A stretch of DNA of 13,374 bases from Ktedonobacterales bacterium (lineage in GTDB: Bacteria; Chloroflexota; Ktedonobacteria; Ktedonobacterales; JADMIN01), in NCBI GenBank assembly GCA_025935235.1, contig JAICVT010000078.1, forward strand, positions 1 through 13,374. Direction: 5' to 3'. Shown one piece after another: positions 1-6,170 of the stretch. The position numbers and the translations under genes were made by a program. The notes beneath the pieces are model-generated. The model made no database searches. It was not told the DNA's origin and saw only the letters and a program-made list of their open reading frames with translations. Each line of letters begins with the position of its first letter. Positions within the stretch are counted from its first letter, which is position 1.

Positions 1-111
1 CATGAACACGATGAAGCGAGCGTCCGGATTGTGCCGCTTGAAGGTCTGCGCCAACACCCGAGCCTTGGGGATGTAGTTGGCCGTGATGCTGGTATAGACG
101 TAAGTGGTCAT
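1..111 (-). CDS. Glycosyltransferase-like protein, N-terminal fragment (runs off left edge)
   Basis: Only the first 37 codons are inside the window; the gene continues past base 1 on the minus strand. The translation begins MTTYVYTSITANYIPKARVL and continues AQTFKRHNPDARFIVFM. A short beta strand, then xTSITANYxPKARVLAxTFxxHNPDAxF, is typical of the nucleotide-sugar binding start of GT8-like or uncharacterised glycosyltransferases found in polysaccharide clusters. The ATG at 109-111 is preceded on the minus strand by GAGAGGCGAGGC, a plausible Shine-Dalgarno sequence. It lies 114 bases downstream of the methyltransferase on the same strand, so the two are probably co-transcribed. Substrate and product cannot be inferred. 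What is seen is the motif and frame; the family call is from recall and needs the rest of the protein. Confidence 0.6.
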   Translation of the reverse strand, partial: MTTYVYTSITANYIPKARVLAQTFKRHNPDARFIVFM

Positions 112-225
112 GCCTCGCCTCTCACTCTCCTCATCTGGCGATCTCTGGCGATGCTGGTTTGATCTTCCTGGCGCTGGTTGGCTCTCGTTGGCCCCCGTTG
201 GACGAGTAGTGCTCCTACACGATCT

Positions 226-1461
226 CTACACGATCCGACGGAGCAGGCGTTTGGCTCTGCGAACGGGCCACCCGGCGATCCGCGCCGCGCGGTATGTGCG
301 AGATGCGCGCACGCTGTAGAGGTCGGTGTTGAGCTGCGTCAATTGCGCCGATTGTGACTCGGCGGCGCTGCGCTGCGCGGCCAACGCTTCGGCGCTAGCC
401 GCGAGGTCGGCTTTCAGCGCGCCCTGTTGGCGCTGCCACTGCTCGCGCTCAGCTTCCAGTCGTGTCATCGCGCCAGCATAGTTGCTGACCTGCGCCTCGA
501 GCGCGGTAATGCGGTCGCGCTGTGAGCGTTCGACCTGCTGCTGCTGCTCGGCAGCCTCAAGCAGGCGGGTCTGCTCGGCCTCCGCCGCGGCGAGCTGGCG
601 CTGGAGACGCTGGACGACTTCGTACTCGCCGCTCTGGCGCAGCACGCGCTCGCCCAGCGCATGGAAGTAGCGCGCGGCGACGGGGTTGGTCTTGAGCGCG
701 GCGAAGAGATCAAGCAGCGCGCGTGGCGGCTCCGAGCCGACGGCGACCACCCCAAGCCCATGTCCATAGGCAAAGGCGGCGCTGGGATAGCGATCGGCGA
801 GTTCCGACCAGAGCTGGTGGACGCCAAAGTTGGGCTGATGCTCGTTGACATCGTGCAGCATGACGACGCCGCGCGCTGACATTTTCACGAGCCAGGTCTC
901 AAAGTCGTGCCGCACGGCTTCATAGGTATGCGTGCCATCAATGTGCAGCAGATCAACGCTGCCGTCGGCGACGGCGGGCGCCGCGTCATCGAAGAGCTGG
1001 CGCCAGAGGGTGGCGAAGCTGGCGTAGTGTTCGCGCGTGTGCTCCAGCAGATCCTCGTAGACGGCCTCGCCGTAGTTCCCGGTGTGTACGTCGCCCTCCC
1101 AGGAGTCTATGCCGATGCAGGTGGTGGGCAAGCCCAGCGCTTCGACGGCCTGGCACATCGCCGCGAACGAGTCGCCGCGATAGACGCCCAGCTCGACAAT
1201 CGTCTCCGGGCGCAGCAACTCGACGAGGGCGAAGGCAAACGGGATATGCTCGTGCCAGTCGCGCACGCTGGTCAGCCAGTGAGGCATCATCAGGGCGAGC
1301 GGGTACTCCAGCGGATTGAAGCGGGCGAACGTTGACTCTGCTGGCGCTGAGGATAGAACGGCGGCATCAGCGTGGCCGTTGCCCGCAACCTGCGCCTCAG
1401 TCTCCCGGACGGAAGTCTCCCGCTGCGACGTGGCCGATGACTGGTGGTTGGGCGATCCCAT
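226..1461 (-). CDS. Class I SAM-dependent methyltransferase with C-terminal coiled coil
   Basis: A 411-residue protein. Residues 86-205 form a Rossmann-type methyltransferase core: motif I VELGVYRGDS at 89-98 (SAM-binding loop), an acidic turn IDSWEGD at 118-124, HIDGTHTYE at 173-181 and MLHDV at 201-205. This is the pattern of the Methyltransf_24 / cephalosporin-hydroxylase-like group often found among glycan genes. Residues 280-385 are a Gln/Glu/Ala-rich heptad-like region, probably a coiled coil. The last 25 residues are basic and amphipathic (RRAKRLLRRIV end), which may touch membrane. I chose the ATG at 1459-1461. The frame stays open to a TTG at 1698, but the added 79 residues look non-coding; an ATG at 1534-1536 is another option, and no start has a strong ribosome site. 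The acceptor is unknown; the adjacent glycosyltransferase suggests a sugar or surface polymer. Confidence 0.75.
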   Translation of the reverse strand: MGSPNHQSSATSQRETSVRETEAQVAGNGHADAAVLSSAPAESTFARFNPLEYPLALMMPHWLTSVRDWHEHIPFAFALVELLRPETIVELGVYRGDSFAAMCQAVEALGLPTTCIGIDSWEGDVHTGNYGEAVYEDLLEHTREHYASFATLWRQLFDDAAPAVADGSVDLLHIDGTHTYEAVRHDFETWLVKMSARGVVMLHDVNEHQPNFGVHQLWSELADRYPSAAFAYGHGLGVVAVGSEPPRALLDLFAALKTNPVAARYFHALGERVLRQSGEYEVVQRLQRQLAAAEAEQTRLLEAAEQQQQVERSQRDRITALEAQVSNYAGAMTRLEAEREQWQRQQGALKADLAASAEALAAQRSAAESQSAQLTQLNTDLYSVRASRTYRAARIAGWPVRRAKRLLRRIV

Positions 1462-1807
1462 GGAGCAATAGCTCTTTTCTGCGCTGTTCGTTCGAGGCGA
1501 CGAGGTGAGTTGTGCGCGCAGGCGCTCCCCTAGCATCCGTAACGGGCTGTTCCGGCGCCTGTCACTACCGCTAGTACTCGATGCATTGTAGTGGCGCGGC
1601 TCCGGGTTTTGGCGCGCTGGATGGACGATAGTACCGCTCACGCCGCCACCTCGCTGACCAGCGGCGGCTGAGCTTTGGAGGTGTGCATGGGCCTGCAAGA
1701 GCCGAGGTCAGGAAGAAATCCCCACAGCGCTCACATGCGCATCCGCAGACGAAGAGCAGGGCGCGGCGAGATGGCCGCGCCCTGCTCTTCGTCTTGCCAT
1801 CGCTCGC
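1462..1807. other. Intergenic region between methyltransferase and zinc-ribbon gene
   Basis: About 350 bases with no convincing gene. The methyltransferase frame is open through the left part but its translation looks non-coding. The right part holds a perfect 21-bp inverted repeat (1747-1794, listed separately). On the minus strand a TACAAT hexamer near 1590 could be a -10 element for the methyltransferase gene, but I see no matching -35, so I do not call a promoter. Confidence 0.4.
1747..1794 (-). terminator. Perfect 21-bp GC-rich hairpin after the zinc-ribbon gene
   Basis: Bases 1747-1767 and 1774-1794 are exact reverse complements (21 of 21), with a 6-base loop GAGATG. It begins 13 bases beyond the stop of the zinc-ribbon gene (1808) in the direction of minus-strand transcription. 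There is no U-tract on either side, so it is not a textbook intrinsic terminator. A role as terminator, 3'-end stabiliser or transcript barrier is inferred from position and from a stem too long to arise easily by chance. Confidence 0.6.
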
Positions 1808-2311
1808 TCAGCCGCGCTCGGCGTCGTAGATCGCCAGCAGCTCCCAGAGCAGCACATCGCGCATAGCCGCGCGCACTGTCTGAGGGTCGGGCCGATAGTC
1901 GCCCATGCGCGAACCGCCCAGCGCGCGGAAGAAGCGAGCGTGCGACTCTTGCAGCCGCTCGTAGGTCTGGCGGAGCGGCGCCTCCCATTGATCAGTGGGC
2001 AACGAGCGGAGATGATCGGCTACATCGCCTGCCAGCTCATAGAGTCGCTGGCGCGCGGCGTCGCGCCGAACGTCCTGCGCGGGCGCCTGATGAGGCGGCT
2101 GGGGCGTTGGCGGCGGAATAGTAGACGATGGTGGCGCCATCATCTGTGCCCCCTGCGACCCCTGCGACCCCTGCGACGCGGCGCCGGACGTGGTGATGAG
2201 ATGGCCAAACCATCCACAGGCGCACATCAGCCAGACAGAACCAGCCATGCTGGTCGTGAGGCGTTGTCCGCATCGCGGACACGGCGCGCCAAACAGGTCG
2301 TTGCTTCCCAT
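1808..2311 (-). CDS. Zinc-ribbon protein of unknown function
   Basis: A 167-residue protein. It begins MGSNDLFGAPCPRCGQRL, and the cysteine pattern C-x2-C-x15-C-x-C (C11, C14, C30, C32) fits a small zinc ribbon. Residues 47-56 are a GSQ tripeptide repeat encoded by three exact 9-bp units, and 58-78 are Pro-rich, forming a flexible linker. Residues 80-166 are mostly helical (RQRLYELAGDVADHL, RQTYERLQESHARFF), with no recognisable domain. The ATG at 2309-2311 follows AGAAGGATCGC, a strong ribosome site; the frame is open to a GTG at 2353 but without comparable support. It is the last gene of the minus-strand run containing the two helical-repeat proteins and is followed by a strong hairpin. It could be a regulator or an adaptor; I do not recognise a family. 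Confidence 0.7.
   Translation of the reverse strand: MGSNDLFGAPCPRCGQRLTTSMAGSVWLMCACGWFGHLITTSGAASQGSQGSQGAQMMAPPSSTIPPPTPQPPHQAPAQDVRRDAARQRLYELAGDVADHLRSLPTDQWEAPLRQTYERLQESHARFFRALGGSRMGDYRPDPQTVRAAMRDVLLWELLAIYDAERG
2151..2177. repeat. Three exact 9-bp tandem units (CCCTGCGAC)
   Basis: The unit CCCTGCGAC occurs three times without a gap at 2151-2159, 2160-2168 and 2169-2177. Read on the minus strand it encodes the repeated GSQ of the zinc-ribbon protein's linker. The copies are identical at the DNA level, which points to recent slippage rather than selection on protein sequence alone. Confidence 0.9.
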
Positions 2312-2341
2312 GCGATCCTTCTTCTGGGCTGCTTCCGGAGC

Positions 2342-2391
2342 GCCGCGTGCCACGCCTGCCGACTAGCGCGGCGAGCGCGGTGTCACGCGGC
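2342..2391 (-). terminator. Inverted repeat between helical-repeat protein and zinc-ribbon gene
   Basis: GCCGCGTGCCAC (2342-2353) pairs with GTGTCACGCGGC (2380-2391) with one mismatch in 12, around a 26-base GC-rich loop. It lies in the 132-base gap between the stop at 2444 and the start at 2311. No U-tract follows on the minus strand. It may act as a terminator or RNA-processing hairpin that changes expression between the two genes; this is inference. Confidence 0.35.
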
Positions 2392-2443
2392 TCTTTGCGG
2401 CTACCCGTCGCTCCTCGCGGCTTCCGCGTTCCTTGCGGCGGCG

Positions 2444-3625
2444 CTAGGAGTCCTTGGTATCCTTGGACTGGCTCGCGCTCTTCGTGCGGCTGGTAGAGCG
2501 GGCCGACGCGCTCGTTTTGCCGCGACCGCCGCTCCTGGCGGGAGCGGCTTCCCTGGCGGCGCCTCCGCTCTTGGCCTGGCCCGCGCTCCGGCTCCGGCTG
2601 GCGGCTCTATCCTTCGTCTCGTCCTTGCTATCCTGAGTGGCTTTGCTGTCCTTGCTGCCCTTGCTGCTCCTGGTGTCCTTGGTGTCCTTGCTCTGCTCCG
2701 GCTGCTTCACCTCCCGCTTGTCGGCCGTTCGCACTTTTGGGTCGCTGTGCTCGCTTTGCATCAGGGAACTATCCAGCGCCAGCAGCGCCAGCGCCAGCGC
2801 CAGTCGCAGCAGCGCTGGCCACTCTCGCCGCAGCACACTCACCAACGCATCGGCTATCCGCTGGACGATGTCTTGCGCCTCGCCCACAGCGGCGCCCAGG
2901 TCGCCACGGAATGACTGTTGAATGGCCGCCTGCCCGTCCTGTCGCAGGGCGGTGCGCATCTCCTCGGCGAAAAGCGCGTCGAGCGCGCCATGCAGTACGC
3001 CCTGGAGCGCCGTTTCTACTCTGAGCGGCATGTCATGCGACGCCACACCCTCTGGCGCGGCCTCGAACAGCTTCTGCGTCAGCGCGCGCAGGCCGCTATC
3101 GGCGCGCTGCTCGATGAACTGGCGGGTTGATTCGGTCAGCAGCGCCGTCAGCGCGGCCACCAGCAGCGAGGTCGCCCACTCCTCGCCCTGTCGCTCCGCC
3201 TTCTCCAGCGCCGGGCGGATCGTCTCTTTCACCGCTGGCTGCAAGGTGTCGCTCAACGCGGTCTGCGCCTGCTGCGTCACCTGGCCCAGCAGACCACGCC
3301 CGCTCGGCGCGCTCGGCGCGCTCGGCGCGCTCGGCGCGTCGGGCGCCTGCGCTAGCTTCGCCGGCTGCGCTATCGTCGCGGCCGTCGCGGCGCCGCCGGG
3401 CGCCTGCGCGATCTCGCGCTGGAGCGTCTGCGCCATCTGCTGCCGGAAGTCATCCAGCGCGGGCTGAATGGCCTGCGAGATCTGCCGCTCTAGCGTCCGG
3501 CTGAACTCGGATTCGGCGCCCTGACCGGCGACGCCCGTGGTCGCATCGGTCGGGCTGGTCTCTCCGGTCGCGGGCGGCTGATATGGTATCGGCTGCTGTA
3601 GCGAGCCCTCCTGTTGAATTGCCAC
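2444..3625 (-). CDS. Ala/Gln-rich helical protein with lysine-rich tail; candidate GvpC-like coat protein
   Basis: A 393-residue protein I do not recognise by name. Residues 41-72 hold FSRTLERQISQAIQPALDDF, an amphipathic helix with an A-I-Q-P core; a second copy (TLQPAVKETIRPALEKAE) lies at 127-144. The same core recurs four times in the next gene upstream. Residues 98-108 are an APS repeat. Residues 150-163 (WATSLLVAALTALL) and 270-285 (PALLRLALALALLALD) are hydrophobic and may be membrane or hydrophobic-surface contacts. Residues 300-393 are a polyampholyte then basic tail of SKD, KDT, RSRS and KSG runs, able to bind acid polymers. The start is GTG at 3623-3625, preceded by AAGGAGGATCAT, an ideal ribosome site. 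Helical repeats next to a gvp cluster suggest an outer layer of the vesicle, as GvpC forms in cyanobacteria; there is no direct homology that I can show. Confidence 0.7.
   Translation of the reverse strand: MAIQQEGSLQQPIPYQPPATGETSPTDATTGVAGQGAESEFSRTLERQISQAIQPALDDFRQQMAQTLQREIAQAPGGAATAATIAQPAKLAQAPDAPSAPSAPSAPSGRGLLGQVTQQAQTALSDTLQPAVKETIRPALEKAERQGEEWATSLLVAALTALLTESTRQFIEQRADSGLRALTQKLFEAAPEGVASHDMPLRVETALQGVLHGALDALFAEEMRTALRQDGQAAIQQSFRGDLGAAVGEAQDIVQRIADALVSVLRREWPALLRLALALALLALDSSLMQSEHSDPKVRTADKREVKQPEQSKDTKDTRSSKGSKDSKATQDSKDETKDRAASRSRSAGQAKSGGAAREAAPARSGGRGKTSASARSTSRTKSASQSKDTKDS
3302..3337. repeat. Four exact 9-bp tandem units (GCTCGGCGC)
   Basis: GCTCGGCGC is repeated four times exactly over 3302-3337. 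On the minus strand it encodes the APSAPSAPSAPSG stretch of the lysine-tailed helical protein, a linker between the first A-I-Q-P helix and the second. Identical copies indicate recent expansion by slippage. Confidence 0.92.
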
Positions 3626-3671
3626 ATGATCCTCCTTGTCCGCGCCGCCGCCGTTGGCGTCTGGTCAGGGA

Positions 3672-3707
3672 TCGGGTCGCGCGGCCATCACCGACCGCGC
3701 GACCCGA
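3672..3707 (-). terminator. Perfect 13-bp hairpin between the two helical-repeat genes
   Basis: TCGGGTCGCGCGG (3672-3684) and CCGCGCGACCCGA (3695-3707) are exact reverse complements with a 10-base loop. It sits in the 104-base gap between the stop at 3730 and the GTG start at 3625. No U-tract follows. It is probably a transcript-end or attenuating structure that makes the downstream gene partly independent. Confidence 0.5.
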
Positions 3708-3729
3708 CCGCGACCTCCTCCGAGGCGGC

Positions 3730-4749
3730 CTACGAGGCGGCCTGCGCTGGCTGCCCGGTCTGCTGGCCGGTCTGCTGGCCGGTCTGCGCGCCTGTCTCAG
3801 GCGTCGGTAGCAGCTTGCTGGCTAGCCCGCGCAGGCCGCCTCCCAGCATCTTCTTCAGGCCGCCCATGATGCCGCCGCCGAGGGCTGACATGCCCTTGCC
3901 CGCCGCCGAGCCGAGCGACTTTAGCCCCTCGAACAGCGCCAGCAGCACCACAACCAGCAGATTCAGCACGGCCTTGAGCAGCTCCACCACTGTGCGCAGC
4001 AGCGCGCGCAGCGTGCGGGCGAGCCACTGCATGGTCTTCTTCAGCGCCTTCACGGTGCGCTGGATGGCCTCTTCCAGCTTGGTCTGCGGCGGATGCTCGC
4101 GCTCCTGTTTGGCGTCTTGCACGACCTGGTCGGCCTGCCGCTGCACGTCCTCGCGTAGCGGATCAATCGCCTGATTGATCTGTTTGTGCAGATCCTCATC
4201 GCTCAGCTTGAGGATGTAGTCCATCTGCTGCTGCACGGCTTCTTCGATGTTATCGCGCAGATCGTCGAGCACCGGCTCCATCGCGTCGGTGACCTGCTGC
4301 CGCAGGATGGCCACCAGCGGCGTCTCATCGCCCTGCTGTCCCTGCTGGGTCTGCGTCTGCTGCTTCTCTGGCTGCGCGGTCTGCTGGCCCGGCTGCGTCT
4401 GATCTTGTGTCTGCGCCTGCCCCTGAGCCTGGTCAGTCGTCGCCTGGGCGGCCTGCGGAGTCTGTCCGTTGGACGTGCCGCTGTGCTGCTCGCGCTCTGC
4501 GCGCACCTGGTCGAGTACTTGGCCCATATTCTGGCGCAGCGGCTGCAGCGCCTGGTTCATCTGCTGCCGGATGATCTGCTCGATCTGCTGCTCCACCTGC
4601 GACATGACGGGCTGCAGCGCCTGCGTCAGATCCGCCTGTGTGACCTGCCCAGACCCTTGATTGCTGCCTTGAGTGGCGGCCTGGTTAGTTCCCTGATCGG
4701 CGCCCTGATCGGTGCGCTGATCACTCCCTGCCGCTTGCTGAGTTACCAT
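3730..4749 (-). CDS. Gln-rich helical-repeat protein with hydrophobic C-terminus; candidate GvpC-like coat protein
   Basis: A 339-residue protein. Residues 5-38 are a degenerate DQG/NQG repeat. Four related amphipathic units follow: LTQALQPVMSQVEQQ (41-55), MNQALQPLRQNMGQV (64-78), VTDAMEPVLDDLRDN (153-167) and INQAIDPLREDVQRQ (191-205), each with an A-[LIM]-[QED]-P core. The first two are 23 residues apart, the last two 38. Residues 98-140 are Gln/Thr-rich. Residues 246-274 are strongly hydrophobic (LNLLVVVLLALF at 262-273) and 280-312 are Gly-rich; 320-335 are a TGQQ repeat. The ATG at 4747-4749 follows AAGGAGGAAAGGAAGCATCGC. The frame continues to 4950, but the extra 67 residues look non-coding. 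The helical repeats resemble the logic of GvpC, which wraps the vesicle, but no family match is claimed. The hydrophobic end could insert in membrane or lie on the shell. Confidence 0.7.
   Translation of the reverse strand: MVTQQAAGSDQRTDQGADQGTNQAATQGSNQGSGQVTQADLTQALQPVMSQVEQQIEQIIRQQMNQALQPLRQNMGQVLDQVRAEREQHSGTSNGQTPQAAQATTDQAQGQAQTQDQTQPGQQTAQPEKQQTQTQQGQQGDETPLVAILRQQVTDAMEPVLDDLRDNIEEAVQQQMDYILKLSDEDLHKQINQAIDPLREDVQRQADQVVQDAKQEREHPPQTKLEEAIQRTVKALKKTMQWLARTLRALLRTVVELLKAVLNLLVVVLLALFEGLKSLGSAAGKGMSALGGGIMGGLKKMLGGGLRGLASKLLPTPETGAQTGQQTGQQTGQPAQAAS
3757..3792. repeat. 12-bp tandem repeat (GGTCTGCTGGCC), C-terminal TGQQ coding
   Basis: Two exact copies of GGTCTGCTGGCC (3757-3768, 3769-3780) are followed by a diverged third (3781-3792). 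Read on the minus strand they encode the QTGQQTGQQTGQ tail of the Gln-rich helical protein. Confidence 0.85.
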
Positions 4750-5257
4750 GCGATGCTTCCTTTCCTCCTTGCCCAATCGCCGTTGTTCCGCTGCTATCCC
4801 CCTGTATCCCTGGCGTCTCCTGTGCGCCGCCTCCCTCAACGGCGAGAGAATCGTCGCGTATTCGGTCGCTCTCGGTCGCACATTGGGCGACGCCATGCGC
4901 GGATGACCGCCATTCGACGCCGTCCAATGCTGTTTCGATAGGCCATTCAACGCGCCATCTCAACGCGCCATCCCTGGCCAGTCCATGTGCTTCCCTGGGT
5001 AAACGCAGGAAGTGTGCCACTCCGGTTCGGCTGGGGCCGCGTGGCGCACGCCCGCGCCCCCGAAGAGAGCCAGCCGACAGAGAGCGCGACGGCCAGACGG
5101 CTGCGGGCATAGAACTTGCGCACCAAGTGGGATGGAGCATGGCGCGCACGAGCGTCTTGTCGTCCGTAGCGGAGTCATGGGCGGTCTGTTCACAGGGCGC
5201 CGTGGCGTCTCCGCGGCTTGTGAGAAGCGTGAGCGCGCAAGGCGCAAGGAGGAACCC
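4750..5257. other. Divergent intergenic region between Gln-rich coat candidate and PQ-rich gene
   Basis: About 508 bases between two genes transcribed away from each other, so promoters for both must lie here unless transcripts enter from outside. Frames are open on both strands, but only as upstream extensions with Arg/Pro-rich non-coding-looking translations. It contains a 13-bp tandem repeat at 4947-4972 and a nearby pair of TCGGTCGC octamers (around 4864-4880). I could not find a convincing -35/-10 pair on either strand. Confidence 0.45.
4947..4972. repeat. Exact 13-bp tandem duplication (TCAACGCGCCATC)
   Basis: TCAACGCGCCATC occurs at 4947-4959 and again directly at 4960-4972. It is outside coding sequence, about 200 bases upstream of the Gln-rich helical gene and 285 bases upstream of the PQ-rich gene. 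It may be a binding site pair or a simple slippage product. Confidence 0.8.
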
Positions 5258-6013
5258 GTGTCGAACCAGAGTTACCCCGAGAGCGAACCCAATACGCAGG
5301 GCATGCCCCCAGATCAGATGAATCAATCGGAGCAGGCAGCCCAGCAGCCGCCTCAGCAGCCCGCTGAGGACGCGCAGTCGGCTCAGCCATCCCAGCAACA
5401 GCCGCAGCAGATCGTGCAGCAGCCCCAGCAGTCCGCGCCGCAGCAGCCGGTACAGCAGCCGGTACAGCAGCCGGTGCAGCAGCCCGTGCAGCAGCCCGTG
5501 CAGCAAGCGGTTCCTCAGCAGCCAGTGCAACCGGCTGTACCGCAGCAGCCTGTGCAGCCGCAGCAACCGGCCCAGCCGCAGCAACCGGCAGGCGGCGGTG
5601 GCTTGCTTGGCGGGCTGACGGATGGCCTGGGGCAGGCGGTCGGCGGCCTCGGTCAGGGCCTGGGGCAGGCGGTCGGCGGCGTGGGCGAGGGTGTTGGCCA
5701 GACGGTCGGCGGCCTCGGCCAGGGGCTGGGACAGACCGTCGGGAGCGTCGGCAATGCCGCTGGCGGTGTGCTCGGCGGCGGACAACAGTCACAGCAGGGG
5801 GCAGCGCCAGCCCCGCCACAGCAGCCAGCCCAGCCGGTTCAACCGGCGCAGCCGCAGCAGCCCGCCCAACCGGTTCAACCGGCGCAGGCGCAGCCGACGC
5901 AACAGCCGCAGCAACCCGTCCAGAATGCTCAGCCCGCACAGCAACCGGCGCAACCAGCGCAACAGCCACAACAGCCGACCCAGAACCAGGGTGGCCAGGG
6001 AGGCGGCTGCTGA
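5258..6013 (+). CDS. Pro/Gln-rich protein with central glycine-zipper repeats and C-terminal Cys
   Basis: A 251-residue protein with three parts. Residues 22-110 are almost only Gln, Pro, Ala and Val, including five QQPV units. Residues 112-175 are Gly-rich and contain four 11-residue repeats: GLGQAVGGLGQ, GLGQAVGGVGE, GVGQTVGGLGQ and GLGQTVGSVGN (123-166). With Gly or small residues every three to four positions, this could form tightly packed hydrophobic helices. Residues 176-245 return to Gln/Pro/Ala, and the chain ends QGGQGGGC. There is no signal peptide and no enzymatic motif. The GTG start at 5258-5260 follows AAGGAGGAACCC, an excellent ribosome site; an ATG at 5012 opens the frame but the added part looks non-coding. 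It lies on the plus strand between the coat candidates and the gvp operon. A structural or vesicle-clustering role is inference; the family is unknown to me. Confidence 0.72.
   Translation: MSNQSYPESEPNTQGMPPDQMNQSEQAAQQPPQQPAEDAQSAQPSQQQPQQIVQQPQQSAPQQPVQQPVQQPVQQPVQQPVQQAVPQQPVQPAVPQQPVQPQQPAQPQQPAGGGGLLGGLTDGLGQAVGGLGQGLGQAVGGVGEGVGQTVGGLGQGLGQTVGSVGNAAGGVLGGGQQSQQGAAPAPPQQPAQPVQPAQPQQPAQPVQPAQAQPTQQPQQPVQNAQPAQQPAQPAQQPQQPTQNQGGQGGGC
5441..5500. repeat. Five 12-bp tandem units (CAGCAGCCGGTA type)
   Basis: Units at 5441, 5453, 5465, 5477 and 5489 read CAGCAGCCGGTA, CAGCAGCCGGTA, CAGCAGCCGGTG, CAGCAGCCCGTG and CAGCAGCCCGTG; a decayed sixth follows at 5501. They encode QQPV repeats of the Pro/Gln-rich protein. 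The pairs of identical neighbours indicate stepwise duplication. Confidence 0.92.
5624..5755. repeat. Four 33-bp units encoding an 11-residue glycine-zipper repeat
   Basis: Four units of 33 bases encode G-[LV]-G-Q-[AT]-V-G-[GS]-[LV]-G-[QEN]. DNA copies are similar but not identical (for example GGCCTGGGGCAGGCGGTCGG against GGTGTTGGCCAGACGGTCGG), so the protein pattern is kept while synonymous sites drift, which suggests selection on the peptide. Confidence 0.88.
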
Positions 6014-6023
6014 GCGACGATCC

Positions 6024-6060
6024 GGGCGCCGCACCCACCCGCGGGTAGGTTGTGGCGCCC
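6024..6060 (+). terminator. Hairpin after the PQ-rich gene
   Basis: GGGCGCCGCA (6024-6033) pairs with TGTGGCGCCC (6051-6060), ten pairs including one G-U, around a 17-base loop that itself contains the palindrome ACCCGCGGGT. It starts 11 bases after the stop of the PQ-rich gene and ends 110 bases before the J-domain gene. No U-tract follows. It is a probable transcript-end or processing structure. Confidence 0.5.
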
Positions 6061-6170
6061 GCTCGGCGCGTTGGCGGCGCATTGGCGCGGCTGTAGAGGC
6101 GCCAGGCGAGTGAGGAGCCGTGATCGGGCGCGGCGCGCATCAGCCCCGCGCCCGGTTGAGAGGAACCGCT

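Noticed and set aside
1462..1698. N-terminal extension of the methyltransferase from a TTG at 1698
   Set aside because: The 79 extra residues have no ribosome site and read as random Arg/Ser/Pro sequence; the ATG at 1461 leaves the whole domain intact.
1940..2914. 324-residue plus-strand ORF
   Set aside because: Antisense to the zinc-ribbon gene and the tail of the lysine-rich protein, both of which have strong ribosome sites; no domain seen.
4750..4950. 67-residue extension of the Gln-rich helical protein
   Set aside because: Composition changes abruptly to Arg/His/Pro, and a good AAGGAGG-containing ribosome region stands before the ATG at 4749.
5012..5257. 82-residue extension of the PQ-rich protein from an ATG at 5012
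   Set aside because: The extension is Arg/Gly/Cys-rich and unlike the rest, while AAGGAGG lies immediately before the GTG at 5258.
5441..5500. Possible CRISPR-like array
   Set aside because: The units are 12 bp, contiguous and in frame with no spacers; they are coding tandem repeats. The same holds for the other repeat tracts in the window.
4721..5785. 354-residue minus-strand ORF with LLHRLLYRLL repeats
   Set aside because: It is antisense to the CAGCAGCCGG repeats of the PQ-rich gene, which has an excellent ribosome site and is on the plus strand; the upstream and downstream parts cover non-coding sequence.
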